Shown in pieces: positions 26,723-34,400 of a DNA stretch of 42,023 bases. Position numbers and translations under genes: made by a program. This stretch comes from Actinomadura formosensis NBRC 14204 (GTDB lineage: Bacteria; Actinomycetota; Actinomycetes; Streptosporangiales; Streptosporangiaceae): positions 1 through 42,023 of the forward strand of contig NZ_BCQQ01000054.1 in the NCBI RefSeq assembly GCF_001552155.1. Reading direction: 5' to 3'. Position 1 is the stretch's first letter. Each line of letters starts with the position of its first letter. Below the pieces are notes generated by a model that saw only the letters and a list, made by a program, of their open reading frames with translations, did no database searches and was not told the DNA's origin.

Positions 26723-26733
26723 TGCACGGCCGC

Positions 26734-27480
26734 TCACCGGGCCCCCTTGGCGACGAAGGCGTCGCGGTGCTCGTCGCCCGCGCCGACGAGGTTCAGCTCG
26801 AACGTGAAGCCCTGCTCGTAGCGGTAGCTGCGCTTGACGTCGACCGGGTCGATGCCGTTCAGCGACTCCTTGGCGCGCCGGATGACGTACCGGTCCTTCG
26901 CGGCGATGTTCGCGGCGACCTCCAGGGCCTTGGCGCGCAGCTCGCCGGCCGGGACGACCTCCAGGACCGAGCCGTGGTGGTGCAGTTCGTCCGCCGTGAC
27001 GTTGCGGCACGTGTAGACCATCGCGCGCATCAGGTGCTGCGGGACGAGCCGGGCCAGGTGGGTGGCGGCGCCGAGGGCGCCCCGGTCCACCTCCGGAAGG
27101 CCGAAGTAGGCGTCCTGCGAGGCGATCACGATGTCGGCGTTGCCGGCCAGGCCGATCCCGCCGCCGAGGCAGAAGCCGTGCACCGCGGCGACGACCGGGA
27201 CCTCGCAGTCGTAGACGGCGGCGAACGCCGCGTAACAGCCGCGGTTGGCGCCGACCAGGGCGGCGTGGCCCTCGGTGTTCTGCATCTCCTTGATGTCGAC
27301 GCCCGCGTTGAAGCCCCGGCCCTCGGCCCGGAGCACGACGGCGCCGACCTCGGGATCGCGGCCCGCCGCGAGCACCGCGTCGGCCAGCTCGTACCAGCCC
27401 GCGACGGTCAGCGCGTTGACCGGCGGCGCGTCCACGACGATCTCGGCGACCCCGTCCAGGGTCGTGGTGGAGACTCCCAT
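26734..27480 (-). CDS. echA20: EchA20, ring-opening crotonase of the steroid C/D pathway
   Basis: 248 residues. The strings LRAEGRGFNAGVDIKEMQ, ANRGCYAAFAAVYDC, VHGFCLGGGIGLAGNADIVIAS, FGLPEVDRGALGAATHLARLVPQHLM and the C-terminal YEQGFTFELNLVGAGDEHRDAFV match remembered M. tuberculosis EchA20 (Rv3550) very closely. EchA20 hydrolyses a ring ketone of HIEC-CoA, giving COCHEA-CoA for IpdAB. Length matches the family, so the nearby tnpB remnant did not damage the gene. The start is ATG 27480. Its upstream region holds a KstR2-type palindrome shared with the divergent SDR pair. Confidence 0.93.
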   Translation of the reverse strand: MGVSTTTLDGVAEIVVDAPPVNALTVAGWYELADAVLAAGRDPEVGAVVLRAEGRGFNAGVDIKEMQNTEGHAALVGANRGCYAAFAAVYDCEVPVVAAVHGFCLGGGIGLAGNADIVIASQDAYFGLPEVDRGALGAATHLARLVPQHLMRAMVYTCRNVTADELHHHGSVLEVVPAGELRAKALEVAANIAAKDRYVIRRAKESLNGIDPVDVKRSYRYEQGFTFELNLVGAGDEHRDAFVAKGAR

Positions 27481-27491
27481 GCGCTACCTTT

Positions 27492-27509
27492 CCACCAAAC
27501 ATTTGTTAG
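27492..27509. promoter_or_regulatory. Putative KstR2 operator between echA20 and the SDR pair
   Basis: CCACCAAACATTTGTTAG, an imperfect palindrome whose inner 14 bases fit AnCAAnnnnTTGnT. On the minus strand it shares almost every base with the site before fadE30: TTCTAACAA, then TGTTTGGT. Its position 12 bases from the echA20 start and 36 bases from the SDR start could control both directions. Confidence 0.7.
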
Positions 27510-27544
27510 AACAGACGGTAGCAGAGGCGCACGAAGGAGGCGGA

Positions 27545-28318
27545 ATGTCACTGACGCTCGATCTGGGCGGCAGGACCGTCGTGGTCACCGGGGGCGTGCG
27601 CGGGGTCGGCGCCGGCATCAGCCGCGCCTTCCTGGCGGCGGGCGCCGAGGTCGTCGCGGTCGCCCGCCGCACGCCGCAGACGCTTCCCGAGGCGGACGGC
27701 CGGACGGCGCGGTTCGTCTCGCTGGACGTGCGCGACCCGGACGCCGCGCAGGCGTTCGCCGACGGGCTCGACCGCGTGGACGTCCTGGTCAACAACGCCG
27801 GCGGCGGGCCGTACCTGCCGGTCGCCGAGGGGGACCTGCGCACCCACCTGAAGATCATCGAGCTGAACCTCAGCTCCGCGCTGATCATGTCGCGGGCGCT
27901 GCGGCCGAAGATCCTGGAGCGCGGCGGCGGCTCGGTCATCAACATCGGCAGCGTCAGCGGGGTGCGGCCCTCGCCCGGTACCGCCGCCTACGGCGCCGCG
28001 AAGGCCGGTCTCCACAGCCTCACCCAGTCGCTGGCCGTGGAGTGGGCGCCGGACATCCGGGTCAACACGCTGATCCTCGGGATGGTCCGCACCGAACTGG
28101 CGCATCTGCACTACGGCGACGAGGAGGGCGTCGCCGCCGTGGGGCGGACCGTGCCGCTCGGCCGCCTCGCCGACCCCTACGACATCGGCGCCGCCTGCGT
28201 GTTCCTGGCCTCGGACCTGGCGTCCTACGTCACCGGCTCGTCGATGCAGGTCCACGGCGGGGGAGAGCGCCCCGCATTCCTGGACGCCGCCACCGTCAAC
28301 AAGGAGGAGTCACGATGA
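27545..28318 (+). CDS. Short-chain dehydrogenase, Rv3549c-like
   Basis: 257-residue SDR with cofactor motif TGGVRGVGAGI, NNAG, catalytic Ser in INIGSVSG and Tyr-Lys in YGAAKAG. It starts at ATG 27545 after AAGGAGG and overlaps the next SDR gene by 4 bases. In M. tuberculosis the KstR2 regulon contains two adjacent SDR genes (Rv3549c, Rv3548c) divergent from echA20, exactly this arrangement. Their precise substrates are not settled as far as I know; a hydroxyacyl-CoA or ring alcohol in the pathway is likely. Confidence 0.87.
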   Translation: MSLTLDLGGRTVVVTGGVRGVGAGISRAFLAAGAEVVAVARRTPQTLPEADGRTARFVSLDVRDPDAAQAFADGLDRVDVLVNNAGGGPYLPVAEGDLRTHLKIIELNLSSALIMSRALRPKILERGGGSVINIGSVSGVRPSPGTAAYGAAKAGLHSLTQSLAVEWAPDIRVNTLILGMVRTELAHLHYGDEEGVAAVGRTVPLGRLADPYDIGAACVFLASDLASYVTGSSMQVHGGGERPAFLDAATVNKEESR

Positions 28319-29223
28319 TCTGCAAGGACCGGGTGGTCGCCGTCACCGGCGCCGGGCGCGGGCTCGGCCGCGCGCACGCGCTGGAGTTCGCCCGCCAGGG
28401 CGCGCTCGTCGTCGTGAACGACCTGGGCGTCGCGCGGGACGGCACCGGGGAGGCGTCCGGCGGCCCCGCGGACGACGTCGTCCGGGAGATCGAGGCGCTC
28501 GGCGGGAAGGCGGTCGCCGACCTCGGCGACATCGCCACCGACGAGGGCGCCGCCGGGCTGGTCGCCACCGCGATCGACGCGTTCGGGCGGCTCGACACGC
28601 TCGTCAACAACGCCGGGTTCCTCCGCGACCGCATGCTGGTCAACCTGGGCGAGGACGAGTGGGACGCCGTCATGCGCGTCCACCTCAAGGGGCACTTCCT
28701 GCCGCTCAAGCACGCCGGGCGGTACTGGCGGGCCGAGAGCAAGGCGGGCCGTGCCGTGGACGCCCGTGTGGTCAACACCTCCTCCGGTGCCGGGCTGCTC
28801 GGCAGCGTCGGGCAGGGCAACTACTCCGCCGCCAAGGCCGGCATCGTCGGCCTGACCCTCGTCGCGGCCGCCGAGCTGGGCCGCTACGGCGTCACCGTCA
28901 ACGCGATCGCGCCCGCCGCCCGCACCCGCATGACCGAGGAGGTCTTCGCGCAGACGATGGCCGCCCCCGCCGAGGGCGAGTTCGACGCCATGGCGCCGGA
29001 GAACGTCTCGCCGCTCGTCGTCTGGCTCGGCTCCGCCGGGTCGCGCGAGGTGACCGGACGGGTCTTCGAGGCCGAGGGCGGCAAGATCTGCGTGATGGAC
29101 GCCTTCCGGCACGGTCCCACCGCCGACAAGGGCGCCCGCTGGGACCCCTCGGAGGTCGGCGACGTCGTCAAGGACCTTCTGGCCAAGGCGCCCGCCCCCG
29201 AGCCCGTCTACGGCGCCGGCTGA
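28315..29223 (+). CDS. Short-chain dehydrogenase, Rv3548c-like (hydroxyacyl-CoA type)
   Basis: 302-residue SDR of the multifunctional-enzyme-2 type. It has TGAGRGLGRAHALEFARQGA, VVVNDLGVARDGTG (the NDLG signature of NAD-preferring hydroxyacyl-CoA dehydrogenases), NNAGFLRDRMLVN, and NTSSGAGLLGSVGQGNYSAAKAG with the catalytic Ser, Tyr and Lys. The ~60 residues after the core give a longer C-terminus than standard SDRs. ATG 28315 overlaps the preceding stop (ATGA). The predicted role is oxidation of a beta-hydroxyacyl-CoA intermediate. Confidence 0.88.
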   Translation: MICKDRVVAVTGAGRGLGRAHALEFARQGALVVVNDLGVARDGTGEASGGPADDVVREIEALGGKAVADLGDIATDEGAAGLVATAIDAFGRLDTLVNNAGFLRDRMLVNLGEDEWDAVMRVHLKGHFLPLKHAGRYWRAESKAGRAVDARVVNTSSGAGLLGSVGQGNYSAAKAGIVGLTLVAAAELGRYGVTVNAIAPAARTRMTEEVFAQTMAAPAEGEFDAMAPENVSPLVVWLGSAGSREVTGRVFEAEGGKICVMDAFRHGPTADKGARWDPSEVGDVVKDLLAKAPAPEPVYGAG

Positions 29224-29405
29224 CCCCGTCCGAGGAGGCCCGCCCGAGGGGGCGCCGCCCGCGCTCGGCCGCGAACGGAATGCGGTCGTGGCGGGCGGTG
29301 TTGTATCCGCGGGAAAAGAGATCGCCCCGCATGGGGTGTTCCGGCTACGGTGCGAAGGCTGTGGGGTGAGCGGGGCCCGGGGGGCCTGGAACCCTATCCT
29401 TGTCG

Positions 29406-32400
29406 ATGGTTATGGGGACGAGTGTGAGATCGCCGCTCGCCGACCTGCGTGCGCGCCTGCCGGAGCTGATGCTGCGTGACGGGCACCGGCTGCGCCGCCG
29501 GATCGACGGCGTCCAGAAGATGCGCGACGCCCGCCGCCGGGCCGAGGTCGCCGAGGAGATCGCCGCCGAGATCGAGGCCGCCGAGCGGCGGGTCGAGCGG
29601 CGGCGGCTCGCCGTGCCCGCGATCACGTACCCGGCCGAGCTGCCGGTGTCGCAGAAGAAGGACGACATCCTCGCCGCGGTCCGCGACCACCAGGTCGTGA
29701 TCGTCGCGGGGGAGACGGGCTCCGGCAAGACCACCCAGATCCCCAAGATCTGCCTGGAGCTGGGCCGTGGCGTCCTCGGGTCCATCGGGCACACCCAGCC
29801 GCGGCGGCTGGCGGCGCGGACGGTCGCCGACCGCATCGCCGAGGAGCTCGGCACCGAGCTCGGCGACGCCGTCGGCTACAAGGTGCGCTTCACCGACCGC
29901 TCCGGCGACGACACGCTCGTCAAGCTGATGACCGACGGCATCCTGCTCGCCGAGATCCAGACCGACCGGCTGCTGCGCCGGTACGACACGCTGATCATCG
30001 ACGAGGCGCACGAGCGCAGCCTCAACATCGACTTCCTGCTCGGGTACGTCAAGGAGATCCTGCCGCGCCGGCCCGACCTCAAAGTGATCATCACCTCGGC
30101 GACGATCGATCCCGAGCGGTTCTCCGCGCACTTCGGCGACGCGCCCATCGTGGAGGTGTCGGGACGGACGTATCCGGTGGAGGTGCGGTACCGGCCCGTC
30201 GTCGACCCGGACGACCCGTCCGCCGACCCCGACCGCGACCAGATCCAGGCCATCCTCGACGCGGTGGACGAGCTGGGCCGCGAGGGGCCCGGCGACGTGC
30301 TGGTGTTCCTCAGCGGTGAGCGGGAGATCCGCGACACCGCCGAGGCGCTCACCAAGCACTTCACCCGGCGCGGGGAGGCCACCGATGTCCTGCCGCTGTA
30401 CGCGCGGCTGTCGTCGGCCGAGCAGCACCGGGTGTTCCAGCCGCATCGCGGGCGCCGGATCGTCCTTGCGACCAACGTCGCCGAGACGTCGCTGACCGTC
30501 CCCGGCATCAAGTACGTCGTCGACCCGGGCACCGCCCGCATCTCCCGCTACAGCCACCGGCTGAAGGTGCAGCGGCTCCCGATCGAGCCGGTGTCTCAGG
30601 CGTCGGCGAACCAGCGCAAGGGACGCTGCGGGCGCGTGTCGGAGGGGGTCTGCGTCCGGCTGTACTCCGAGGAGGACTTCCAGGCCCGCCCCGAGTTCAC
30701 CGACCCGGAGATCCTGCGCACCAACCTCGCCTCCGTCATCCTGCAGATGACCTCGCTCGGCCTCGGCGACATCGCCGCGTTCCCGTTCGTGGAGCCGCCG
30801 GACCGCCGCAACGTCAAGGCCGGCGTCGACCTGCTGCACGAGCTGGGCGCCATCGATCCGGTGGAGAAGGACCCGCGCAAGCGCCTCACCCCGCTCGGCC
30901 GCAGCCTCGCCCAGCTCCCCGTCGACCCGCGGCTGGCCCGCATGGTGCTGGAGGCCGACAAGAACGGCTGCGTGCGCGAGGTCCTGATCATCGCCTCGGC
31001 GCTGTCCATCCAGGACCCGCGCGAACGCCCCGCCGAGCACCAGCAGGCCGCCGACGAAAAGCACCGCCGGTTCGCCGACCCCACCTCCGACTTCCTGGCC
31101 TACCTGAACCTGTGGAACTACCTGCGCGAGCGGCAGCAGGAGCTGTCGGGCAGCGCGTTCCGCCGCATGTGCAAGAACGAGTTCCTGCACTTCCTGCGCG
31201 TCCGCGAATGGCAGGACCTGCACGGCCAGCTCAAGCAGGTCGCCAAGTCGCTCGGCGTCACGCTCAACACCGCCGACGCGCCGCCCGACCGCATCCACGC
31301 CTCGCTGCTCGCCGGCCTTCTCTCCCACATCGGGCTCATCGACGCAGAGAAGAAGGACAGGCAGCGCCGGGGCCAGGAGTACCTGGGCGCGCGAGGTGCG
31401 AAGTTCGCCGTGTTCCCGGGGTCGTCACTGTTCCGCAAGCCGCCGCGCTGGGTGATGTCGGCGGAGCTGGTCGAGACGTCCCGGCTGTGGGGACGTGTCA
31501 ACGCCAGGATCGAGCCGGAGTGGATCGAGCCGCTGGCGCAGCACCTGGTGAAGCGCAACTACAGCGAGCCGCACTGGTCGAAGAAGCAGGCGGCCGTCAT
31601 GGCGCGCGAGAAGGTCACCCTCTACGGGGTGCCGATCGTCGCCGACCGCCGCGTCAACTACGGCCGCATCGACCCCGTCCTGTCCCGCGAGCTGTTCATC
31701 CGGCACGCGCTGGTCGAGGGCGACTGGGAGACCCGTCACCGGTTCTTCCACGACAACCGCGCCCTGCTGGACGAGGTGGAGGAGCTGGAGCACCGCGCCC
31801 GGCGCCGCGACATCCTCGTCGACGACGAGACCCTCTTCGACTTCTACGACGAGCGTGTCCCCGAGGACGTCGTGTCCGGGCGGCATTTCGACTCGTGGTG
31901 GAAGAAGGCCCAGCGCACCGACCCCGACCTGCTCGGGTTCGAGAAGTCGATGCTCATCAACGAGACCGCGGGCGGGGTCAGCGAGTCCGACTACCCGGAC
32001 GTGTGGAAGCAGGGCCCGCTGCGCCTGCGCCTCACCTACCAGTTCGAGCCCGGCGCCGACGCCGACGGCGTGACCGTGCACATCCCCGTCCAGGTCCTCA
32101 ACCAGGTGCGGCCGGACGGGTTCGAGTGGCAGGTCCCGGGCCTGCGCGCCGAGCTGGTCACCGAGCTGATCCGGTCGCTGCCCAAGCAGCTGCGCGTCAA
32201 CTTCGTCCCGGCGCCCGACTACGCCCGCAAGGTCCTCGACCGGGTCGCGCCGCGCACCGAGCCGCTGCTGGACGCCCTGGAACGCGAGCTGACCGCGATG
32301 ACCGGCGTGCCCGTCGCGCGGGAGGCGTGGGACCCGTCCCGGCTGCCCGCCCATCTGCGCATCACGTTCCGCGTCGTGGACGACCGGGGCCGCACCCTCG

Positions 32401-33344
32401 GCGAGGGCACCGGCCTGGACGAGCTGAAACGCCGCCTCGCCGGCAAGGTGCGCGGCACGCTGGCGAAGGCCGCGTCCACGATCGAACGCTCCGGCCTCAC
32501 CGAGTGGACGGTCGGGGAGCTGCCCCGCACCTATGAGCGGAAGCAGAACGGCTACGACGTCAAGGCGTACCCGGCGCTCACCGACGAGGGCGACACGGTC
32601 GCCGTGCGCATGTACGAGACGGAGGCCGAGCAGCGCCGCGCCATGTGGCTCGGCACCCGCCGGCTGATCCTGCTGAACGCGCCGTCCCCGGTGAAGCTCA
32701 TCCAGGGCCGCCTGACCAACAAGGGCAAGCTCGCGCTCAGCCACAACCCGCACGGCTCCGTCGCGGCGCTGTTCGACGACTGCGTCACCGCCGCCGCCGA
32801 CCGGCTCATCGCCGAGGCGGGCGGGCCCGCGTGGGACGAGGACGGCTTCCGCGCCCTCTATGATCGCGTCCGCGCCGACCTGCACGACGCGACGGCCCAG
32901 ATCGTCGGGCTCGTCGAGCGCATCCTGGCCGAGGCGCACGAGGCCGACCGGCGGCTGCGCGGCACCACGAGCCTCACGCTCGTCCCGGCGCTGACCGACA
33001 TCCGCGGCCGGCTCGCGGCGCTGATCCATCCGGGGTTCGTCACCGCGACGGGCTGGGCGCGGCTGCCCGACCTGCCCCGCTACCTGCGCGCCCTGCGGGT
33101 CAGGCTCGACAAGCTCCCCGAGAATCCGGGACGTGACCGGATGCTCGCGCACCAGGTCGACGTCCTGGCGCAGGAGTACGAGCAGACGCTGCGCCGCCTG
33201 CACCCGGCCCGCCGGGAGGAGGAGCCGGCCCGGCAGATCCGCTGGATGCTGGAGGAGCTGCGCGTCAGCCTCTTCGCCCAGCAGCTCGGAACCCGCTTCC
33301 CCGTCTCCGACAAGCGCATTCGCAAGGCGATGGCCCAGCTCTGA
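29406..33344 (+). CDS. hrpA: ATP-dependent RNA helicase HrpA
   Basis: About 1312 residues, matching the ~1300 of E. coli HrpA. N-terminal charged helices precede the DEAH-box core: GETGSGKTTQ (Walker A, ~102-111), TQPRRLAART, DEAHERSLN (~200), ITSATID, then the second RecA domain with TNVAETSLTVPGI and QRKGRCGRV. The helicase-associated region and the long HrpA-specific C-terminal domain (DUF3418) follow. HrpA resolves RNA structures and rescues stalled ribosomes in enterobacteria; the actinobacterial role is less known. Start is uncertain: TTG 29400, ATG 29406 or ATG 29412. A TATCCT at 29395-29400 and no ribosome site hint at a leaderless start at 29406. Confidence 0.95.
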   Translation: MVMGTSVRSPLADLRARLPELMLRDGHRLRRRIDGVQKMRDARRRAEVAEEIAAEIEAAERRVERRRLAVPAITYPAELPVSQKKDDILAAVRDHQVVIVAGETGSGKTTQIPKICLELGRGVLGSIGHTQPRRLAARTVADRIAEELGTELGDAVGYKVRFTDRSGDDTLVKLMTDGILLAEIQTDRLLRRYDTLIIDEAHERSLNIDFLLGYVKEILPRRPDLKVIITSATIDPERFSAHFGDAPIVEVSGRTYPVEVRYRPVVDPDDPSADPDRDQIQAILDAVDELGREGPGDVLVFLSGEREIRDTAEALTKHFTRRGEATDVLPLYARLSSAEQHRVFQPHRGRRIVLATNVAETSLTVPGIKYVVDPGTARISRYSHRLKVQRLPIEPVSQASANQRKGRCGRVSEGVCVRLYSEEDFQARPEFTDPEILRTNLASVILQMTSLGLGDIAAFPFVEPPDRRNVKAGVDLLHELGAIDPVEKDPRKRLTPLGRSLAQLPVDPRLARMVLEADKNGCVREVLIIASALSIQDPRERPAEHQQAADEKHRRFADPTSDFLAYLNLWNYLRERQQELSGSAFRRMCKNEFLHFLRVREWQDLHGQLKQVAKSLGVTLNTADAPPDRIHASLLAGLLSHIGLIDAEKKDRQRRGQEYLGARGAKFAVFPGSSLFRKPPRWVMSAELVETSRLWGRVNARIEPEWIEPLAQHLVKRNYSEPHWSKKQAAVMAREKVTLYGVPIVADRRVNYGRIDPVLSRELFIRHALVEGDWETRHRFFHDNRALLDEVEELEHRARRRDILVDDETLFDFYDERVPEDVVSGRHFDSWWKKAQRTDPDLLGFEKSMLINETAGGVSESDYPDVWKQGPLRLRLTYQFEPGADADGVTVHIPVQVLNQVRPDGFEWQVPGLRAELVTELIRSLPKQLRVNFVPAPDYARKVLDRVAPRTEPLLDALERELTAMTGVPVAREAWDPSRLPAHLRITFRVVDDRGRTLGEGTGLDELKRRLAGKVRGTLAKAASTIERSGLTEWTVGELPRTYERKQNGYDVKAYPALTDEGDTVAVRMYETEAEQRRAMWLGTRRLILLNAPSPVKLIQGRLTNKGKLALSHNPHGSVAALFDDCVTAAADRLIAEAGGPAWDEDGFRALYDRVRADLHDATAQIVGLVERILAEAHEADRRLRGTTSLTLVPALTDIRGRLAALIHPGFVTATGWARLPDLPRYLRALRVRLDKLPENPGRDRMLAHQVDVLAQEYEQTLRRLHPARREEEPARQIRWMLEELRVSLFAQQLGTRFPVSDKRIRKAMAQL

Positions 33345-33383
33345 CCGGAGAATGCATGATCAGCCGCCTGGTATGACTGGATC

Positions 33384-34343
33384 ATGACATTGAGGGAGTA
33401 CTACCCGCCGATCGAGCCGTACGACTCCGGCCTGCTCGACGTGGGCGACGGGAACCGGATCTACTGGGAGACCTGCGGGAACCCGGACGGCAAGCCCGCG
33501 GTGTTCCTGCACGGCGGCCCCGGCGGCGGGCTGCTCCCCGACAACCGGCGGTTCTTCGACCCGTCCGGGTACCGGATCGTGCTGTTCGACCAGCGGGGCT
33601 GTGGGCGGAGCCTCCCGCACGCGGGCGACCCGTCGGTGTCACTGGAGCACAACGTCACCCCGCGTCTGGTGGACGACATCGAGCGGCTGCGCGAGCACCT
33701 CGGCATCGAACGGTGGCTGGTGTTCGGCGGAAGCTGGGGCAGCACCCTCGCGCTCGCCTACGCGCAGGCACATCCGGACCGTGTCACCGAGATCGTGCTG
33801 CGCGGCGTCTACCTCGTCCGCCCGCCCGACGAGGCATGGGCGTTCACGCCGGCCGGCGCGGCGCACCTGTTCCCGGCCGAGTGGGCGGCGTTCCGGGACG
33901 CGATCCCGCCCGCCGAGCAGGACGACCTGCTCACCGCCTACGGCCGCCGGATCGAGGACCCCGACCCGGCGGTGCACATGCCGGCGGCCCGCGCCTGGGT
34001 CGCCTGGGAGCTGGCCGCGAACACGCTCCGGCCCGTCCCGCCGCCGGATCTGGACGACGCCACGGTCCTCACGTTCGCCCGCATCACGTACCACTACATC
34101 TCCAACCGCGGCTTCCTTCCCGAGGAGGGGCTGCTCGCGGGCGTCGACCGCATCCGCCACATCCCCGCCGTGATCGTCAACGGCCGCTACGACATCAAGA
34201 CGCCGCCGGACCAGGCGTGGGATCTGCACCGGGCGTGGCCCGAAGCGGAGTTCCACATCGCTGAGGACGCCGGGCACGGCGGCTCCGAGCCGGGCAACCG
34301 CGACCGGCTCATCGAGGCCACCGACCGCTTCGCCGCCCGCTGA
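33384..34343 (+). CDS. pip: Prolyl aminopeptidase (proline iminopeptidase)
   Basis: 319-residue alpha/beta hydrolase of peptidase family S33. HGGPGGG (oxyanion region), FDQRGCGRS, the nucleophile elbow GGSWGSTLAL, Asp in NGRYDIKTPP and His in EDAGHGG form the expected set. Length is typical. It releases N-terminal proline from peptides in the cytoplasm. No ribosome site precedes ATG 33384; a TATGAC ends 6 bases before it, so leaderless translation is possible. The gene lies 39 bases after hrpA with no terminator between them. Confidence 0.93.
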   Translation: MTLREYYPPIEPYDSGLLDVGDGNRIYWETCGNPDGKPAVFLHGGPGGGLLPDNRRFFDPSGYRIVLFDQRGCGRSLPHAGDPSVSLEHNVTPRLVDDIERLREHLGIERWLVFGGSWGSTLALAYAQAHPDRVTEIVLRGVYLVRPPDEAWAFTPAGAAHLFPAEWAAFRDAIPPAEQDDLLTAYGRRIEDPDPAVHMPAARAWVAWELAANTLRPVPPPDLDDATVLTFARITYHYISNRGFLPEEGLLAGVDRIRHIPAVIVNGRYDIKTPPDQAWDLHRAWPEAEFHIAEDAGHGGSEPGNRDRLIEATDRFAAR

Positions 34344-34400
34344 ACGACGACGTGGGCACCCCCACATCTGCCTCCCAATTCACTGCAGTGACGTGGACTA

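Larger units (their letters stand above)
25905..26733 (+). mobile_element. Degraded IS200/IS605-superfamily insertion (tnpB only)
   Basis: The interval between ipdA and echA20 holds a leader with a hairpin followed by a 3'-truncated tnpB. No tnpA transposase gene is visible and the right end seems deleted. Boundaries are taken from the flanking genes, not from identified ends. Confidence 0.6.

Noticed and set aside
26723..26821. C-terminal continuation of the TnpB frame
   Set aside because: The last ~33 codons are antisense of the conserved EchA20 C-terminus and show no TnpB similarity.
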